From Delftia acidovorans (GTDB lineage: Bacteria > Pseudomonadota > Gammaproteobacteria > Burkholderiales > Burkholderiaceae_C): 64,000 bases of DNA. Each line of letters opens with the position of its first letter. The stretch's first letter is position 1. Shown piece by piece: positions 8,704 through 19,267 of this stretch. Both the position numbers and the translations under genes were made by a program. Below the pieces are notes generated by a model. The model saw only the letters and a program-made list of their open reading frames with translations, was not told where the DNA came from and did no database searches. Where the stretch lies: positions 186,001 through 250,000 of the forward strand of contig JAITUC010000024.1 of assembly GCA_031286585.1 (NCBI GenBank), read 5' to 3'.

Positions 8704-9861
8704 ATGATGGAAAACCAAGTTCTGGATTTCGCCGTGATCGGGGGCGGCATGGCCGGTGCCTCGGTGGCCTGGCGGCTGGCCGGGGGCGGCGCCTCGGTGC
8801 TGGTGCTGGAACGCGAGCCCCAGCCCGGGTACCACGCCACGGGCCGCTCGGCCGCCATGTTCATGGAGAGCTACGGCACCGCGCAGATACGCGCGCTGAC
8901 ACGCGCCAGCCGTGGCTTCTACAGCGCGCCGCCCGAAGGTTTTTGCGAGCACGCGCTGCTGCAGCCGCGCAGCGTGCTCTACATAGGGACGGCCGGCCAG
9001 GAGCGCCAGCTGGACGAGGCCCTGGCCATGTACCGCCGCGACGGCCTGCGCGCCGAGCGCATCGATGCGCGCCAGGCCTGCGCCCTGGTGCCCTGCCTGG
9101 AGGAGAGCCTGCTCGTGGGCGCCGTGCATGACCTGGACGCCATGGACATCGACGTGGCCGAACTGCACCAGGGCTTTCTGCGCGGCATGGCGCGTGCCGG
9201 TGCCCGGCTGCGCTGCGGCGCCGAACTGTCCGGCGCCGAGCGTGAGGTGGATGGTGATGGCCAGGGCCTGTGGACCCTGGTGCTGCAGGACGGGTCGCAG
9301 GTCCGCGCCCGCGCCGTGGTCAATGCCGCAGGCGCCTGGGCCGATGCCGTGGCCCGGCTGTGCGGCGCGCGGCCGCTGGGCATCGAGCCCCGGCGCCGCT
9401 CGGCCTTCACCTTTGCCGCACCGGAGGGCGAGGACATCCACGGCTGGCCTGCCGTGATCGGCGTGGACGAGAGCTTCTACTTCAAGCCCGATGCGGGCCA
9501 GTTGCTGGGCTCGCCCGCCAATGCCGACCCCGTGCCGCCGCACGACGTGGTGGCCGAGGAACTGGACGTGGCCATGGGCATAGACCGCATCGAGACACTG
9601 ACCCGCCTGCGCATACGCCGGCCGCGCCATGTCTGGGCCGGGCTGCGCAGCTTTGCGCCCGACGACGACTTCGTGATCGGCTGGGATGCCCGGCGCGAGG
9701 GCTTTTTCTGGCTGGCCGGGCAGGGCGGCTACGGCATACAGACGGCGGCCGGCGCCTCGGCCGCCGCGGCCGCGCTGCTGAAGCGCGAGCCGCTGCCCGC
9801 CGAGCTGCTGGCGCAGGGCGTCGATGCCCGGCGGCTGAGTCCGGCGCGCTTCGCGGCCTGA
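8704..9861 (+). CDS. dauA: FAD-dependent D-amino acid dehydrogenase, DauA-like
   Basis: This oxidoreductase of the DAO family closely resembles catabolic D-arginine dehydrogenase of Pseudomonas, which oxidatively deaminates D-arginine and other D-amino acids to 2-oxo acids. In the 385-residue product the FAD-binding GGGMAG motif is at residues 13-18. Segments shared with DauA are seen throughout, including QPGYHATGRSAA, GFCEHALLQPR, RRRSAFTF, DESFYFKPDAG, LLGSPANADP, WAGLRSF and QGGYGIQT. The start is one of two adjacent ATGs (8704 and 8707) with only a weak ribosome site. It is first in a cluster with a YkvI-type transporter and an XRE-cupin regulator. No DauB subunit or DauR regulator is nearby. 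D-arginine itself as the substrate is not certain. Confidence 0.85.
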   Translation: MMENQVLDFAVIGGGMAGASVAWRLAGGGASVLVLEREPQPGYHATGRSAAMFMESYGTAQIRALTRASRGFYSAPPEGFCEHALLQPRSVLYIGTAGQERQLDEALAMYRRDGLRAERIDARQACALVPCLEESLLVGAVHDLDAMDIDVAELHQGFLRGMARAGARLRCGAELSGAEREVDGDGQGLWTLVLQDGSQVRARAVVNAAGAWADAVARLCGARPLGIEPRRRSAFTFAAPEGEDIHGWPAVIGVDESFYFKPDAGQLLGSPANADPVPPHDVVAEELDVAMGIDRIETLTRLRIRRPRHVWAGLRSFAPDDDFVIGWDARREGFFWLAGQGGYGIQTAAGASAAAAALLKREPLPAELLAQGVDARRLSPARFAA

Positions 9862-9922
9862 TCCGCCATCCCCTTTTCGCCTTTTCAGCCCCCGCAGCAC
9901 ACAACAATCCAAGGAGACAGGC

Positions 9923-11008
9923 ATGGGTGCATTCAAGGAAGTGAGCAGGATTGCCGGCGCCTTCGTCGGCGTCATCGTCGGGGCGGGCTTCGCCTCGGGG
10001 CAGGAGATATTGCAGTTCTTCGCGGGCTTTGGCGCCATCGGCCTGGCGGGCTGCCTGGTGGCGGCCCTGGCCTTCGTCTTCCTGTCCATGGCGTTTTCCA
10101 CCATGGGCCAGCGCCTGCAGGCCGGCTCGCACAAGGAGGTGGTGCAGGCCCTGCTGGGCCGGCATGCGGGCCTGGTGTTCGATGTGCTGATCACCTTCTT
10201 CCTGTTTGCCATCACCGTGGTGATGCTGGCCGGTGCGGGCTCGCTGCTGCACCAGTGGCTGGGCCTGCCCGAGGTCTGGGGCAGCGTGCTGGCCACCGTG
10301 GCCACGGTGCTCATCGTCTGCCTGGACGTGGGCCGGGTGATCGCCTTCATCGGCGCCGTCACGCCGCTGCTGGTGTTCATGACCGTGGTGGTCGCCGGCT
10401 ACGTGCTGGTGACGCCCCACGGCGACATGGCCGCGCTGGAGGCCGCCGCCGCCACCCAGCCCCGGGGCGCGGGCCACTGGCTGGTGGCGGCGCTGCTCTA
10501 TGTCTCCTACAACGTGGTGGCGGGCATGCCCTTCCTGGTGATCATGGGCGGCCAGGCCAGTTCGCGCCGCGTGGCGCTGTGGGGCGGCGTGGCGGGGGGG
10601 CTGCTGCTGGGCCTGCTGATGCTGCTGATCGCGGCGGCCATGTACTGGCGCATGGACACGCTGGGCGGCCTGTCCATGCCCATGCTGTCGCTGGCCACGC
10701 AGATCTCGCCCTGGCTGGGGCACCTGATGTCGCTGGTCATCTTCGGCATGATCCTCAACACGGCCGTGGGCATGCTCTATGCCTTCGTGGCCCGCATCCT
10801 GCCGGCCGGCACGCCGCGTTTTCGCTGGGGCACGGGCGTGGCGGGCGTGCTGGCCCTGGGCGGCAGCTTCGCGGGCTTCATCACGCTGGTGGGCATGGTC
10901 TACCCGGTCTATGGCTACATCGGCTTCGCGCTCATGGCCTGCGCGCTGGTCGGCTGGCTGCGCATGGGCCGCAGGCAGGCCTCCCCGGCCGGCCTGAGCA
11001 GTACCTGA
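9923..11008 (+). CDS. YkvI-family membrane transporter
   Basis: The 361-residue protein is almost entirely hydrophobic, with about ten transmembrane segments, and begins with the GAFVGVIVGAGFASGQEI motif typical of the YkvI family in the LeuT/APC fold. No member has a well-established substrate that I know of. An AAGGAGA ribosome site precedes the ATG. It lies 61 nt after the D-amino acid dehydrogenase gene and just before an XRE-cupin regulator, so uptake or export of the amino acid handled by that enzyme is the simplest inference. Confidence 0.8.
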   Translation: MGAFKEVSRIAGAFVGVIVGAGFASGQEILQFFAGFGAIGLAGCLVAALAFVFLSMAFSTMGQRLQAGSHKEVVQALLGRHAGLVFDVLITFFLFAITVVMLAGAGSLLHQWLGLPEVWGSVLATVATVLIVCLDVGRVIAFIGAVTPLLVFMTVVVAGYVLVTPHGDMAALEAAAATQPRGAGHWLVAALLYVSYNVVAGMPFLVIMGGQASSRRVALWGGVAGGLLLGLLMLLIAAAMYWRMDTLGGLSMPMLSLATQISPWLGHLMSLVIFGMILNTAVGMLYAFVARILPAGTPRFRWGTGVAGVLALGGSFAGFITLVGMVYPVYGYIGFALMACALVGWLRMGRRQASPAGLSST

Positions 11009-11055
11009 GGGGCGGGCCCTAGAATCGGGCGGTCGCCAGCCCGATCGCCCGCTTC

Positions 11056-11697
11056 ATGCCCAGCCCCCGCCCTTCGCCAGACCAAGTCCTCGCCTCCGTG
11101 ATGCCGGGTGCCCGCACGGCCGCCGCCATGCCTGCGGGCAAGCACGAAGTGGGCGCCAAGCTGCGCAAGGCCCGCAAGGAGCGCGGCCTGACGCTGCAGC
11201 AAGTGGCCGAGAGCAGCGGCCTGGCCGTGTCCACCATCTCCAAGGCCGAGCGCGGCCAGATCGCGCTGAGCTACGAGAAGGTGCTTATGCTGGGCAGTGC
11301 GCTGGACATCGACATGACACGGCTGTTCATGGTCGGGGACGCCCAGCAGGCGGCAGGCGACACGCCCACCGTGGTCAAGGACTGCTTCGAGGACGTGCAG
11401 CGCTACGAGACCGACCAGTACCTCTACAGCGTGCTCTGCGGCGCCTTCCCGGGCAAGAAGATGCAGCCCCTGGTGGCCGTGATCAATGCGCGCGAGGCCG
11501 GCGAATTCTCCGAAACCATCCGCCATGTGGGCCAGGAGTTCGTGATGGTGCTCTCGGGCCGGGTGCGCATCCTGTTCGAGAACGGCGAATCGGTGGAGCT
11601 GGGCCGCCACGAGGTGGCGTATTTCGACAGCGGCGTGGGCCATGTCTACGTGAGCCTGAGCCGCCAGCCGGCCCAGGTCGTGTCCGTCTGTAGTTGA
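11056..11697 (+). CDS. XRE-family regulator with cupin domain
   Basis: The 213-residue protein has an N-terminal XRE helix-turn-helix near residues 35-92 ([20 protein letters not shown], then [10 protein letters not shown]) and a C-terminal cupin barrel near residues 125-210, a layout common in regulators of amino acid and amine catabolism. The ATG at 11056 fits a possible TAGAAT -10 at 11020-11025; ATGs at 11101 and 11128 are alternatives. The effector probably binds the cupin. It likely controls the adjacent dauA-ykvI genes, perhaps through TTATCGGATAA at 8664. The next gene in the same direction (MetH half) has its own -10 element and is probably separate. Confidence 0.85.
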   Translation: MPSPRPSPDQVLASVMPGARTAAAMPAGKHEVGAKLRKARKERGLTLQQVAESSGLAVSTISKAERGQIALSYEKVLMLGSALDIDMTRLFMVGDAQQAAGDTPTVVKDCFEDVQRYETDQYLYSVLCGAFPGKKMQPLVAVINAREAGEFSETIRHVGQEFVMVLSGRVRILFENGESVELGRHEVAYFDSGVGHVYVSLSRQPAQVVSVCS

Positions 11698-11748
11698 CGC
11701 GTCGGCAAAGGGGAATCCTCGTGCCCGGCACGGCCGCCCCGGAGTTCC

Positions 11749-11762
11749 TACAATCGCTGCCC

Positions 11763-11765
<3 letters not shown>
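11749..11765 (+). promoter_or_regulatory. TACAAT -10 element close to the metH start
   Basis: TACAAT (11749-11754) lies only 8 nt before the ATG at 11763, so transcription would begin at or within 2 nt of the start codon. There is no ribosome binding site between. This suggests a leaderless mRNA. No convincing -35 was found at 16-18 bp. Confidence 0.4.
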
Positions 11766-12827
<1,062 letters not shown>

Positions 12828-12849
12828 TGGCCCGGGCGGAGCCTCTGAC

Positions 12850-14259
12850 ATGAGTTCGCCGCTGCCGCCCGTCCCGTCCCCAGCCGCAGGGCTGCCGGCG
12901 CCTGTGTCTATGCCTGTGCCCGGCCCGGCCGCTGGCGCGCCGGTGGCGCCACCGTCACCGTCCGCTGCCCCCGCTTCATCCGCGCCACCCTCCATTCCCG
13001 TCACGCCGCCAGCGGCCACCGCCGTGCGCTGGTCGCCCGAGATGCTGCAAAGCCTGCGCCTGCAGGCCTTCGAGCAATTGGTGGCCCAGCTGGCGCGCCA
13101 GGTCCAGTCCAGCCCCGGCGCGCCCGCGCCGCAGTGGCCGGCCAGCGGCGTGTCCGAGGCGCTGGGCCGTTTGCTGGAGGCCTTGCTGGCCCAGGTGGGC
13201 ACCCAGCAGGGCCAGGCCCTGCAGCTGCTGGCGGCCCAGCCGGGTTCGGCGGCCCTGCTGCAGGCGCTGGCCGCCGGCACGACAGCCGGTACAGCGGCAG
13301 GGACAGCGTCAGGGACAGCGGCTGCCGGAGGACAAGCGCAGCCCTCCCAGAGTCCGCAGACGGTGGCATCGGCCTCTGCCCAGGCCGCCGCTGCGCCGCA
13401 GGCGGCGTCTTCCTCGCCTGCATTGCAGGCCGCAGCCTCCCTGCAGCCCTCTGCCGCCGCAGTGACGCTGGCCGTGGCCGCCGCCAAGGCCAAGGTGATG
13501 GATGCGCTGCTGGCCGGATCGGGGCTGGCGCCGCAGGCCGGTGCCAGCGCTGCGGCAGGCACGGCTGCGGGCGTGGGTGCGGGCATGGGTGCCGGCGGCG
13601 CCTCCCAGACCCTGCCCGCGCTGCAAAGCTGGTGGGTGCAGCAGGGCACGCTGCTGACGCCCCAGGGCGAGCGCGGCTTCACGCTGAGCCTGCAGGTGCC
13701 CCAGGCCTGGGCCCAGGCGCAGGGCGCGGCCATGGCGCTGGCGGCCGCGCCGGGTGCTGCCCCTTTCACGGCTGCTGCGGCCCTGCCTGCGGGCGCTGCG
13801 CTGCCCTTGGCAGGCGCCCAGGCCACGGAGCCGGGCCTGCGCCTGCCGCTGGATGCCTCGCTGCAGTCCCTGGCCTCGGGGCCGGTGGCCGTGGTGCTGC
13901 AGCCGCGTGGCGCCGATGCGCTGCGCACCAGCGCCCTGCTGCTGCTGGAGCTGCAGCCGCTGCGCCAGCCAGGCGGCGCCATGGCGTCGCCGGCCGGCCT
14001 GGCCTCGGTGGCTTCGCTTTCGCCTGCGCTTGCGCAGGAGGTGCAGCAGATGCTGCAGCAGCGCAACGATCCCTGGCTGCACATGGCGGCGGCCCAGGCC
14101 TCGGGCGCCTTGCCGCGCGAGCGCCGCGCCTTCGAGCATCAGTCGCATTTCTGCACCACCGAAGGCTGCCAGTACGAGGGCCGCGCGCCCTGCGCCCAGC
14201 CTTTTTGCAGCGAGATGAACCGGCTCTGGGGCGTGTCGCGCATGGAGCGCAGCCGCTGA
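12850..14259 (+). CDS. Ala/Pro-rich protein with C-terminal CX4CX7CX4C motif
   Basis: I do not recognise this 469-residue protein. The first 60 residues are Pro/Ala-rich and disordered, then come helical Gln/Leu/Ala stretches (near 60-130), a low-complexity Ala/Gly/Thr region (near 140-260), and a more ordered C-terminal part with hydrophobic strands (near 255-390). The last 60 residues contain four cysteines spaced CX4CX7CX4C (CTTEGC, then PCAQPFC), a plausible metal site. The N-terminal half superficially resembles flagellar hook-length proteins, but no such domain can be shown. It starts 22 nt after the MetH half and may be co-transcribed with it, with no obvious shared role. Confidence 0.75.
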   Translation: MSSPLPPVPSPAAGLPAPVSMPVPGPAAGAPVAPPSPSAAPASSAPPSIPVTPPAATAVRWSPEMLQSLRLQAFEQLVAQLARQVQSSPGAPAPQWPASGVSEALGRLLEALLAQVGTQQGQALQLLAAQPGSAALLQALAAGTTAGTAAGTASGTAAAGGQAQPSQSPQTVASASAQAAAAPQAASSSPALQAAASLQPSAAAVTLAVAAAKAKVMDALLAGSGLAPQAGASAAAGTAAGVGAGMGAGGASQTLPALQSWWVQQGTLLTPQGERGFTLSLQVPQAWAQAQGAAMALAAAPGAAPFTAAAALPAGAALPLAGAQATEPGLRLPLDASLQSLASGPVAVVLQPRGADALRTSALLLLELQPLRQPGGAMASPAGLASVASLSPALAQEVQQMLQQRNDPWLHMAAAQASGALPRERRAFEHQSHFCTTEGCQYEGRAPCAQPFCSEMNRLWGVSRMERSR

Positions 14260-14578
14260 CGACCTGGCCCCGGCGCGGGGCCGCCACGCAGCGAAACTGA
14301 CCGGGCCTGACGGTGGCGTGGTCATCGCCCGCCCCAGCTTTCATAATGCCGGCTGTCGTTCGCCATCTGCGCGGATGACGTCTTTGGCCGGGATGTGCAA
14401 TGAATGTGCAGCGATCATGCTGCGATCTGCATCCTGGCTGCCTCCAGGTCGCTGCAAGCCACCCGCCCGCCGCGCACCTTCCAGCCACCTCTGTCGTGGC
14501 AACCCCCGTCGCCGTTCGCGCATGCCCCCGGGCCGCGCCGGTGTTGTGCCATCTTTCATTTCCAGGAACCCGTTCAGG
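14260..14578. other. Intergenic region upstream of the porin gene
   Basis: This 319-bp stretch begins with a GC-only hairpin (GGCCCCG/CGGGGCC at 14266-14282) without a T-tract. A possible -10 CATAAT lies at 14342-14347 with a weak -35 TGGTCA at 14319. If that promoter is used, the porin mRNA has a leader of about 230 nt. No gene is supported here. Confidence 0.4.
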
Positions 14579-15577
14579 ATGCGTTGTACCTCCCGCTTGA
14601 CCCTTGCTTCTCTCGCCGTTGCGGCTGCCCTGCCGGTGGCTGCCCAGTCATCTGCCACAGGCTCCAACGTCACCATCAGCGGTTATCTCGACGCTGGCGT
14701 GTTCCGGGATTTCGACAAGACCAGCAAGCTGGGCACGATTCAGCGCAGCAATCTGGCGATTGCCGGTTTCGAGGACCTGGGCGGCGGCCTGAAGGCCACC
14801 TTCCGGCTGAGCACGCGCTTCGACCTGGACACGGGCCTGACCGAGGACTATCCGAAGAAGCCCTTCTGGCATGACGAGTCCACCGTGGGCCTGCAGGGCA
14901 GCTGGGGCCATCTGCGCCTGGGCCGCGCGCTCAGCGCCATGTGGAGCCAGGAGTGGCAGTTCGATCCCTGGGGCAACTTCAACCGCATCGCCTCGCCGGC
15001 CTGGCACATGGCCCACTACCTGACGCCGACCGACCGCGCCAGCAACAACGGCTCGCCCGAGTACGGCCGCATGTCCAACGGCGTGTTCTACGACTCGCCC
15101 AAGTTCGGCGGCTTTTCGCTGCATCTGAGCGCATCGCCCGAGCGCACCGAGGCGCCGGGACGCCAGGGCCGCGCGCGCTCGGTGTCGGTCAACTACGACC
15201 AGGGCGCGGTGGCGGCCATGCTGGCGCACGAACGCAACGGCAGCGGCGACACCGACCTGTACATGGGCGGCAAGTACCGCATCGGCACGGCAGCGGTGAT
15301 GCTGGCCTATGACCGCAGCAAGTCGGGCACGCCCGGCACGGGGCCCGACAAGTCGCGCATGGTCTCGCTGGGCGCCACCTATGGGCTGGGTGCGACCACG
15401 CTCAAGGCCAGCTATGCGCGCCAGCGCCTGGACCGCGATACCAACAACATGCTGTCGCTGGGCGCCGAGTACGCGCTGTCCAAGCGCACCATGCTCTACA
15501 CCAGCCTGGGACACCAGCGCTACGAGAACCAGAGCTCGCGCACCGCGTTCGGCGTGGGCATGGCCCATTCCTTCTGA
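14579..15577 (+). CDS. Gram-negative porin (Burkholderiales OmpC-like)
   Basis: The 332-residue outer-membrane protein has a Sec signal peptide ending near AAQSSA (about residue 22), then the classic beta-proteobacterial porin opening NVTISGYLDAGV. Alternating short hydrophobic beta-strands continue to a C-terminal Phe (GMAHSF), the sorting signal for outer-membrane barrels. A moderate AGGA site about 12 nt upstream supports the ATG at 14579. It would form a passive channel for small hydrophilic solutes. It is a single gene between the Cys-motif protein and a convergent chemoreceptor gene, whose stop adjoins its own. Confidence 0.9.
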   Translation: MRCTSRLTLASLAVAAALPVAAQSSATGSNVTISGYLDAGVFRDFDKTSKLGTIQRSNLAIAGFEDLGGGLKATFRLSTRFDLDTGLTEDYPKKPFWHDESTVGLQGSWGHLRLGRALSAMWSQEWQFDPWGNFNRIASPAWHMAHYLTPTDRASNNGSPEYGRMSNGVFYDSPKFGGFSLHLSASPERTEAPGRQGRARSVSVNYDQGAVAAMLAHERNGSGDTDLYMGGKYRIGTAAVMLAYDRSKSGTPGTGPDKSRMVSLGATYGLGATTLKASYARQRLDRDTNNMLSLGAEYALSKRTMLYTSLGHQRYENQSSRTAFGVGMAHSF

Positions 15578-17230
15578 TCAATGCGCTTCCCAGCGGCTTG
15601 GCTGGGCAGCGGTGGTGATCCTGGCCGGGCCTGGAGCCGGCATGGGCTGAGGGGTGGCGGGCAGGGCCGTGAGCTCCAGGCCGTGCTCCAGCTTGAAGAC
15701 GCTCACGGCCTGCTGCAGGCCATAGGCCTGTTCCTGCAGGGACTGGGCGGCGGCGGCGGCTTCCTCGACCAGGGCGGCGTTCTGCTGGGTGACCTGGTCC
15801 ATCTGCGAGATGGCCTGGTTGATCTGCTCCAGGCCCGCCGTCTGCTCGACGCTGGCGGCCGTGATCTCTCCCATGATGTCGGTCACGTTGCGCACGCTGG
15901 TGACGATGTTCTGCATGGTCTGGCCGGCCTGCGCCACCAGGGCCGATCCGGTGCTGACCTTGCCGTTGGAGTCCTCGATGAGCAGCTTGATCTCCTTGGC
16001 CGCATCGGTGCAGCGCCGCGCCAGGGCGCGCACTTCAGCGGCAACCACGGCAAACCCGCGCCCCTGCTCGCCGGCACGCGCGGCTTCCACGGCCGCGTTG
16101 AGCGCGAGGATGTTGGTCTGGAAGGCGATGGCGTCGATCACGCCGATGATGTCGGCGATCTTGCGCGAGGAGGCATGGATGGCGCCCATGGTGTCCACCA
16201 CCTGGGAGACCACCTCGCCGCCTTGCCGGGCGACGGCCGAGGCCGAGGCCGCCAGCTGGTTGGCCTGGCGCGCGTTGTCGGTGTTCTGGCGCACCGTGAC
16301 GGTGAGCTGCTCCATGGAGGCCGCAGTTTCTTCCAGCGAGCTGGCCTGGTGCTCGGTGCGCACCGAAAGATCGTTGTTGCCCGAGGCGATCTGGCTGGAG
16401 GCCGTGGCAATCGAGTCCGTGCCGCTGCGCACCTGCCGGACGATGTGGATGAGGCTCTGGTCCATGCGGTGCAGTGCGTGCAGCAGCTGGCCTGTCTCAT
16501 CGGTGGTGGTGGCCTGGATGCGGCGCGTCAGGTCGCCTTCGGCCACGGCCTGGGCCACGCCCAGGGCCTCGTTCAGCGGCCGCGCCACGATGCGCGCCAG
16601 CGTGAGCGCCAGGGCCAGCCCCAGCAAAATGCTGGCGCCCAGCAGGCCGACCACCCAGCCGCGTGCGCTGCGGTAGAGGGCATTGGCGTGGTCGTTGGCC
16701 TGCTGTCCGCCTTCGTGGTCGATCTGCACCATGCGGTCGATCTGGTCATACAGGCGTCGGCTCAGCTCCAGCGATTCGCCCTGGGCCAGCACCAGGGCTT
16801 CGTCCTTTCGGCCATTGCGCGCCAGGGCCATGACCATGGCGTGCTCCTTGGCGTACTCGGCGCGCAGCCGGCCCAGTTCGTCGTAGGCGGCCTTTTCCTG
16901 CTCGGTGGCGATGAAGCTGGCGTAGTTGTCGTAGTGCGCCTGGGTCTTGTCCCACAGCTGGCGCATGATCCTGTCGAAGGCCTCGATGTCCTGCTCGGTG
17001 GTGGATATCAGGTACTGCAGTTCGTTGACGCGGTAGCGGGCCGTGGTGGCGCGGATGTCGAGCAGCATGCGTGATGAAGGCATCCAGCGCGTGGCGATGT
17101 CGATGGATGCCTGGTTGATCCGGCTGAGCTGCAGCACGGCATAGAGCCCCACGAAGGTGGTCAGCGCCAGGACGGCCACGAAGGCCAGCAGCAGCTTGGA
17201 GGAGATCTTGAGATTGCGAAAGGCTTGCAT
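15578..17230 (-). CDS. Methyl-accepting chemotaxis protein
   Basis: This 550-residue receptor has an inner-membrane helix near residues 12-32, a periplasmic four-helix-bundle sensor near 35-190, a second transmembrane helix near 193-215, a HAMP domain near 215-268, and a cytoplasmic signalling domain near 285-515. The highly conserved hairpin tip is present ([20 protein letters not shown], then [12 protein letters not shown]). The common LAQRSAAAAKEIK segment reads [13 protein letters not shown]. The C-terminus is Pro/Ala-rich and lacks a CheR-tethering NWETF pentapeptide. The ATG at 17230 starts directly at [10 protein letters not shown], typical of this group. The sensor domain gives no ligand. 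It is convergent with the porin gene. Confidence 0.94.
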   Translation of the reverse strand: MQAFRNLKISSKLLLAFVAVLALTTFVGLYAVLQLSRINQASIDIATRWMPSSRMLLDIRATTARYRVNELQYLISTTEQDIEAFDRIMRQLWDKTQAHYDNYASFIATEQEKAAYDELGRLRAEYAKEHAMVMALARNGRKDEALVLAQGESLELSRRLYDQIDRMVQIDHEGGQQANDHANALYRSARGWVVGLLGASILLGLALALTLARIVARPLNEALGVAQAVAEGDLTRRIQATTTDETGQLLHALHRMDQSLIHIVRQVRSGTDSIATASSQIASGNNDLSVRTEHQASSLEETAASMEQLTVTVRQNTDNARQANQLAASASAVARQGGEVVSQVVDTMGAIHASSRKIADIIGVIDAIAFQTNILALNAAVEAARAGEQGRGFAVVAAEVRALARRCTDAAKEIKLLIEDSNGKVSTGSALVAQAGQTMQNIVTSVRNVTDIMGEITAASVEQTAGLEQINQAISQMDQVTQQNAALVEEAAAAAQSLQEQAYGLQQAVSVFKLEHGLELTALPATPQPMPAPGPARITTAAQPSRWEAH

Positions 17231-17824
17231 GGCGAAGTCCTGTAGGCGTGTCCCTTGAACGGCAAGGGGGAAAAAGGCGTGCAGCAGGGCGCACCTTGCC
17301 TGCCGTGCAGAGCAAGGTGGAACGGGGATCAAAGAACGAGAAAACGAGGGCCGGAGTGCCCGCTCAGGGTGGGAACCAGCCCGAGGTCCGGCAGATGCGG
17401 CCCTTGATGCGGGGCCTCATGGCGCAGGCCCTGTCCGTGCGCCTGCGCTGCGGCGGGCGCTTCGCGGGCATGCCGCAGCAGCGGGGAAGATGCAGAGGAT
17501 TGCCAACCATCCGCCTGCACCGATTGGCACGCGGACACCCGCTGCAGCCGGGCGTTCGGCGGCGGCTGCCGTGCGCTGCGGGCGGGCATTTCGGGTGGTT
17601 GTCCTAGGGACTTCGGACAGGGAAAAAGTGGCTATCTGCATCTGTGGTGGGAATTATTTCCGCACCGTCTGAGGATGAGTACGCCCGCCATCTGATTTTG
17701 GATAGGACGTGTCCTAAAAGCCGTTTGCAGGCCCGCAGCCAAGCCATCCGCGTTTGCGGATGGCGGGTTTCAAGGCATCGGAAACTTCAGCGCATCAAGG
17801 CGCCCGGGGCCTGTTGCCCGTCGC
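17231..17824. other. 594-bp intergenic region
   Basis: The stretch lies between the chemoreceptor and the class III CoA-transferase, both on the minus strand. It contains the palindrome TAGGAC-GT-GTCCTA (17703-17716), a looser TGTCC/GGACA dyad at 17600-17620, and a perfect 9-bp hairpin GCCATCCGC/GCGGATGGC with a 4-nt loop (17743-17764), about 60 nt past the CoA-transferase stop. The hairpin lacks a T-tract on either strand and is a weak terminator candidate. No gene is supported. Confidence 0.5.
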
Positions 17825-19117
17825 TCAGACCACGCCCTTGCCGCGCAGGGCCTGCAACTGCTGCGCATCCAGGCCCAGGCGCTCGCGCAGCACCTCGTCC
17901 GTGTGCTGGCCCAGGGCGGGCGGCGCGTGGCGCAGCGTGGTGGGCGTGTCCGACAGGCGCAGCGGGCTGGCCGTGGTCACCACGCGGTTGATGGTCTCGC
18001 CTGCGGGTGGCGTGGCGCCCGGATAGCGCTCCTGCTCCACACGCAGGCCGCGCGCCTGCACCTGGGCATCGTCGAAGGCCTGGCCGATGTGGTTGATGGG
18101 GCCGCAGGGCACGGCCTTGTCCTCGAGCAGCGCGATCCACTCGGCCGTGGGCCGCCCGCGCGTGAGTTCGGCCATCAGCGGGATCAGCGCGTCGCGGTGG
18201 ATGACGCGGCCGGCATTGGTGGCAAAGCGCTCATCGCGCGCCCAGTCCACGCCGGCCGCCTCGCAAAAGCGCGCGAACTGGCCATCGTTGCCTATGGCCA
18301 GCAGCATGTTCCCGTCGGCCGTCGGAAAGTCCTGGTAGGGCACGACGCTGGGGTGGGTGTTGCCCTGTCGGCCCGGCACATGGCCGGTGTTCAGGAAGCC
18401 CGCGCCCTGGTTGGCCAGCACGGCCATGGCCACGTCCAGCAAGGCCATGTCGATGTGCTGGCCCCGCCCCGTGTGGTGGCGCGCCTCCACGGCGCCCAGG
18501 ATGGCCGTGGTCGCATACATGCCGGTGAACAGGTCGATCACCGCCACGCCCACGCGCAGCGGGCCGCCGCCGGGCTCGCTGTCGGCGCGGCCCGTGATGC
18601 TCATGAGGCCGCTCATGGCCTGCACCAGCAGGTCGTAGCCGGCGCGCGGCGCATAGGGACCGGTCTGGCCGAAGCCCGTGACCGAGCAATAGATCAGGCG
18701 TGGGTTCAGCGCGCTCAGCGAGGCGTAGTCCAGGCCGTAGCGCTTGAGGCCTCCGGTCTTGAAGTTCTCCACCACCACATCGCTTTGCATGGCCAACTCG
18801 CGGATCAGCTGCTGGCCCTCGGCCGTGGCCATGTCCACGGTGACCGATCGCTTGTTGCGGTTGCAGGCCGCGAAGTACACGGCGTTGTCCGAGGGGTTGC
18901 CTTGCGCATCGGGGAAGAAGGGCGGGCCCCAGTGGCGCGTGTCGTCGCCCTCGCCGGGCTTTTCGATCTTGATCACGTCGGCCCCCATGTCGGCCAGGTT
19001 CTGGGTGCACCAGGGGCCGGCCAGCACGCGCGAGAGGTCGAGCACGCGCAGATGGCCCAGCGCTGCGGAGCTCTGGGGGGGAAGGGGGCTGGGGGAGGGG
19101 GTTTCGGTGTGGTTCAT
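17825..19117 (-). CDS. Class III CoA-transferase (CaiB/BaiF family)
   Basis: This enzyme moves CoA between carboxylic acids. The 430 residues match the family (typically about 400). The N-terminal LRVLDLSRVLAGPWCTQNLADMGA segment and DVVVENFKTGGLKRYGLDY are diagnostic, and the catalytic Asp is the one in AGYDLLVQAMSG. It is transcribed away from a LysR gene 161 bp upstream, a typical regulator-target arrangement. The acid it activates cannot be read from sequence; dicarboxylates and aromatic or terpenoid acids are common in the family. The first 20 residues are Ser/Pro-rich and may not all be translated. Confidence 0.9.
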   Translation of the reverse strand: MNHTETPSPSPLPPQSSAALGHLRVLDLSRVLAGPWCTQNLADMGADVIKIEKPGEGDDTRHWGPPFFPDAQGNPSDNAVYFAACNRNKRSVTVDMATAEGQQLIRELAMQSDVVVENFKTGGLKRYGLDYASLSALNPRLIYCSVTGFGQTGPYAPRAGYDLLVQAMSGLMSITGRADSEPGGGPLRVGVAVIDLFTGMYATTAILGAVEARHHTGRGQHIDMALLDVAMAVLANQGAGFLNTGHVPGRQGNTHPSVVPYQDFPTADGNMLLAIGNDGQFARFCEAAGVDWARDERFATNAGRVIHRDALIPLMAELTRGRPTAEWIALLEDKAVPCGPINHIGQAFDDAQVQARGLRVEQERYPGATPPAGETINRVVTTASPLRLSDTPTTLRHAPPALGQHTDEVLRERLGLDAQQLQALRGKGVV

Positions 19118-19177
19118 GGGCTGAGGCGGCTATCCCGGGCAGATGGGCCATGCTACGGTGCGGCGGCCTGCTGCGGC

Positions 19178-19253
19178 TTCGCATTTGTGAAAGCGCGCGT
19201 TCGCGCACGGGCCGGCACTGCGGTTTGTACTGACGCGCGCGGCTCAGTGCCGG
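19178..19253. promoter_or_regulatory. Divergent regulatory region with two inverted repeats
   Basis: Between the CoA-transferase and its LysR gene lie a LysR-like dyad, TTCGCA-TT-TGTGAA (19178-19191, one mismatch per arm), and a perfect 9-bp inverted repeat CCGGCACTG (19212-19220) / CAGTGCCGG (19245-19253). Either could be the LysR binding site. Which one is used is not visible from sequence. Confidence 0.4.
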
Positions 19254-19267
19254 AGCCTGCGGCTTTC

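Noticed and set aside
17743..17764. Perfect 9-bp hairpin as a terminator
   Set aside because: No T-tract follows on either strand, so it is listed only as a weak candidate within the intergenic description.
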